In this document: positions 6,365 to 6,903 of the stretch, in pieces | Layout: each line of letters begins with the position of its first letter | How positions within the stretch are numbered: position 1 is the stretch's first letter | Program-made: the position numbers and the translations under genes | The notes under the pieces: generated by a model | Database searches by the model: none | Seen by the model: the letters and a program-made list of their open reading frames with translations, nothing else | What the model was told of the DNA's origin: nothing | Source of the DNA: Opitutia bacterium UBA957 | Lineage (GTDB): Bacteria > Verrucomicrobiota > Verrucomicrobiia > Opitutales > UBA953 | Length of the DNA: 6,903 bases | NCBI GenBank assembly: GCA_002293065.1 | Contig: DBCN01000020.1 | Span: 1 to 6,903, forward strand | Direction: 5' to 3'

Positions 6365-6903
6365 ATGGCGACGCCCGCTGCCTTGCACGTCCTGACGGGT
6401 CCGACCGCGGTCGGCAAGACCGAGGCGGCGTTGACATGGGCGGAGCAGCATAACGCGGAGATTTTATCCTGCGATTCCGTCTGCGTTTACCGCGGCATGG
6501 ATATCGGCTCGGCCAAACCTACCTCCGCCCAACAAGCTCGCGTTCGCCACCATGGCATCGACCTGGTTGAACCCAGCGAGCGCTACTCCGTCGCGCAGTA
6601 CGTCGACTACGCGCAAGCCGTCATCGCCGACGCGACGGCCCGCGGAAAGAAAATCCTAATCACCGGCGGTAGCGGCTTCTACCTCGCGGCGTTCTTTGGA
6701 CCCGTGACGGACAACCTGCCGATCGGCGATGCCGTCATCAACGAAGTCCGCGCCCTGCAGAACCAAGGTCCCGCCGCGGTGCTCGCACGCCTCAACGAAT
6801 TGGAAGGCGCTGCCCTTCCCGCTTGGCTGGACCAACATAACCCGATTCGCGTCGCCAAGGCCTTGGAGCGAAGGTTGGCCTCGGGGCGAAGCCTCGACGA
6901 ACT
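6365..6903 (+). CDS. miaA: tRNA dimethylallyltransferase, 3'-truncated by the window edge
   Basis: Transfers the dimethylallyl group of DMAPP to N6 of adenosine 37 in tRNAs that read codons starting with U, the first step of ms2i6A synthesis; cytoplasmic. The frame runs open from ATG 6365 to the last base (179 full codons of a protein usually near 300), so the C-terminus lies outside. Visible motifs: P-loop GPTAVGKT (12-19); DSVCVYRGMDIGSAKP (37-52) with the conserved Asp37; HHGIDLVEP (62-70); YSVAQYVDYA (74-83); GGSGFYL (101-107); and NPIRVAKALE before a SGRSLDE stretch near the cut end, matching the NDxxRVxRALE-tG region of the family. The Cys at residue 40 replaces a commonly seen Gln. It begins 2 nt after the cdsA stop and so is probably the next cistron of the same operon. 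Only a weak purine run (GAAAG) precedes it. Identity is secure. Confidence 0.97.
   Translation, partial: MATPAALHVLTGPTAVGKTEAALTWAEQHNAEILSCDSVCVYRGMDIGSAKPTSAQQARVRHHGIDLVEPSERYSVAQYVDYAQAVIADATARGKKILITGGSGFYLAAFFGPVTDNLPIGDAVINEVRALQNQGPAAVLARLNELEGAALPAWLDQHNPIRVAKALERRLASGRSLDE

Overview
The window is a compact block of seven genes, all on the + strand, at high GC with strongly C/G-biased third codon positions. There is no gene-free stretch longer than about 50 bases. It looks chromosomal and conserved, with no sign of mobile elements, RNA genes, CRISPR or repeats. A large exported TPR protein followed by an ExbB/ExbD pair, uppS and cdsA, together with high GC, mostly weak Shine-Dalgarno signals and a non-proteobacterial form of the CdsA signature, suggests the Verrucomicrobiota, perhaps an Opitutae-like lineage. 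That placement is inferred from gene order and protein style and was not tested by a search.

Layout: (1) 1-834 is the C-terminal part of aspartokinase LysC, cut by the left edge, carrying the end of the kinase domain and both ACT domains. (2) 887-3634 is a 915-residue exported protein made almost entirely of helical TPR-like repeats. (3) 3631-4272 is a MotA/TolQ/ExbB-family membrane protein. (4) 4275-4739 is an ExbD/TolR-family protein. (5) 4786-5544 (possibly from 4747) is UppS, undecaprenyl diphosphate synthase. (6) 5541-6362 is CdsA, phosphatidate cytidylyltransferase. (7) 6365-6903 is the N-terminal 179 codons of MiaA, the tRNA dimethylallyltransferase, cut by the right edge.

From 887 onward the genes look like one operon. 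TPR/exbB and uppS/cdsA overlap in ATGA, exbB/exbD and cdsA/miaA are 2 nt apart, and the exbD-uppS gap is 46 nt or less. The theme is the cell envelope. UppS makes the lipid carrier for peptidoglycan and O-antigen, CdsA makes CDP-diacylglycerol for phospholipids, and the TPR-ExbB-ExbD trio looks like a Tol/Ton-like envelope assembly. MiaA shares the isoprenoid precursor pool with UppS. LysC, at the head of the lysine/diaminopimelate pathway, is 52 nt upstream and may or may not be co-transcribed.

The most unusual signal is that the ExbB-like and ExbD-like proteins keep their family architecture but appear to lack the polar residues that carry protons through the channel: the TM2 and TM3 threonines of ExbB and the transmembrane aspartate of ExbD. 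Because both partners have changed, the pair may be a non-canonical or non-conducting member of the family linked to a large periplasmic TPR protein. Lesser oddities are two changed positions in the CdsA signature and an altered effector loop in the first LysC ACT domain.
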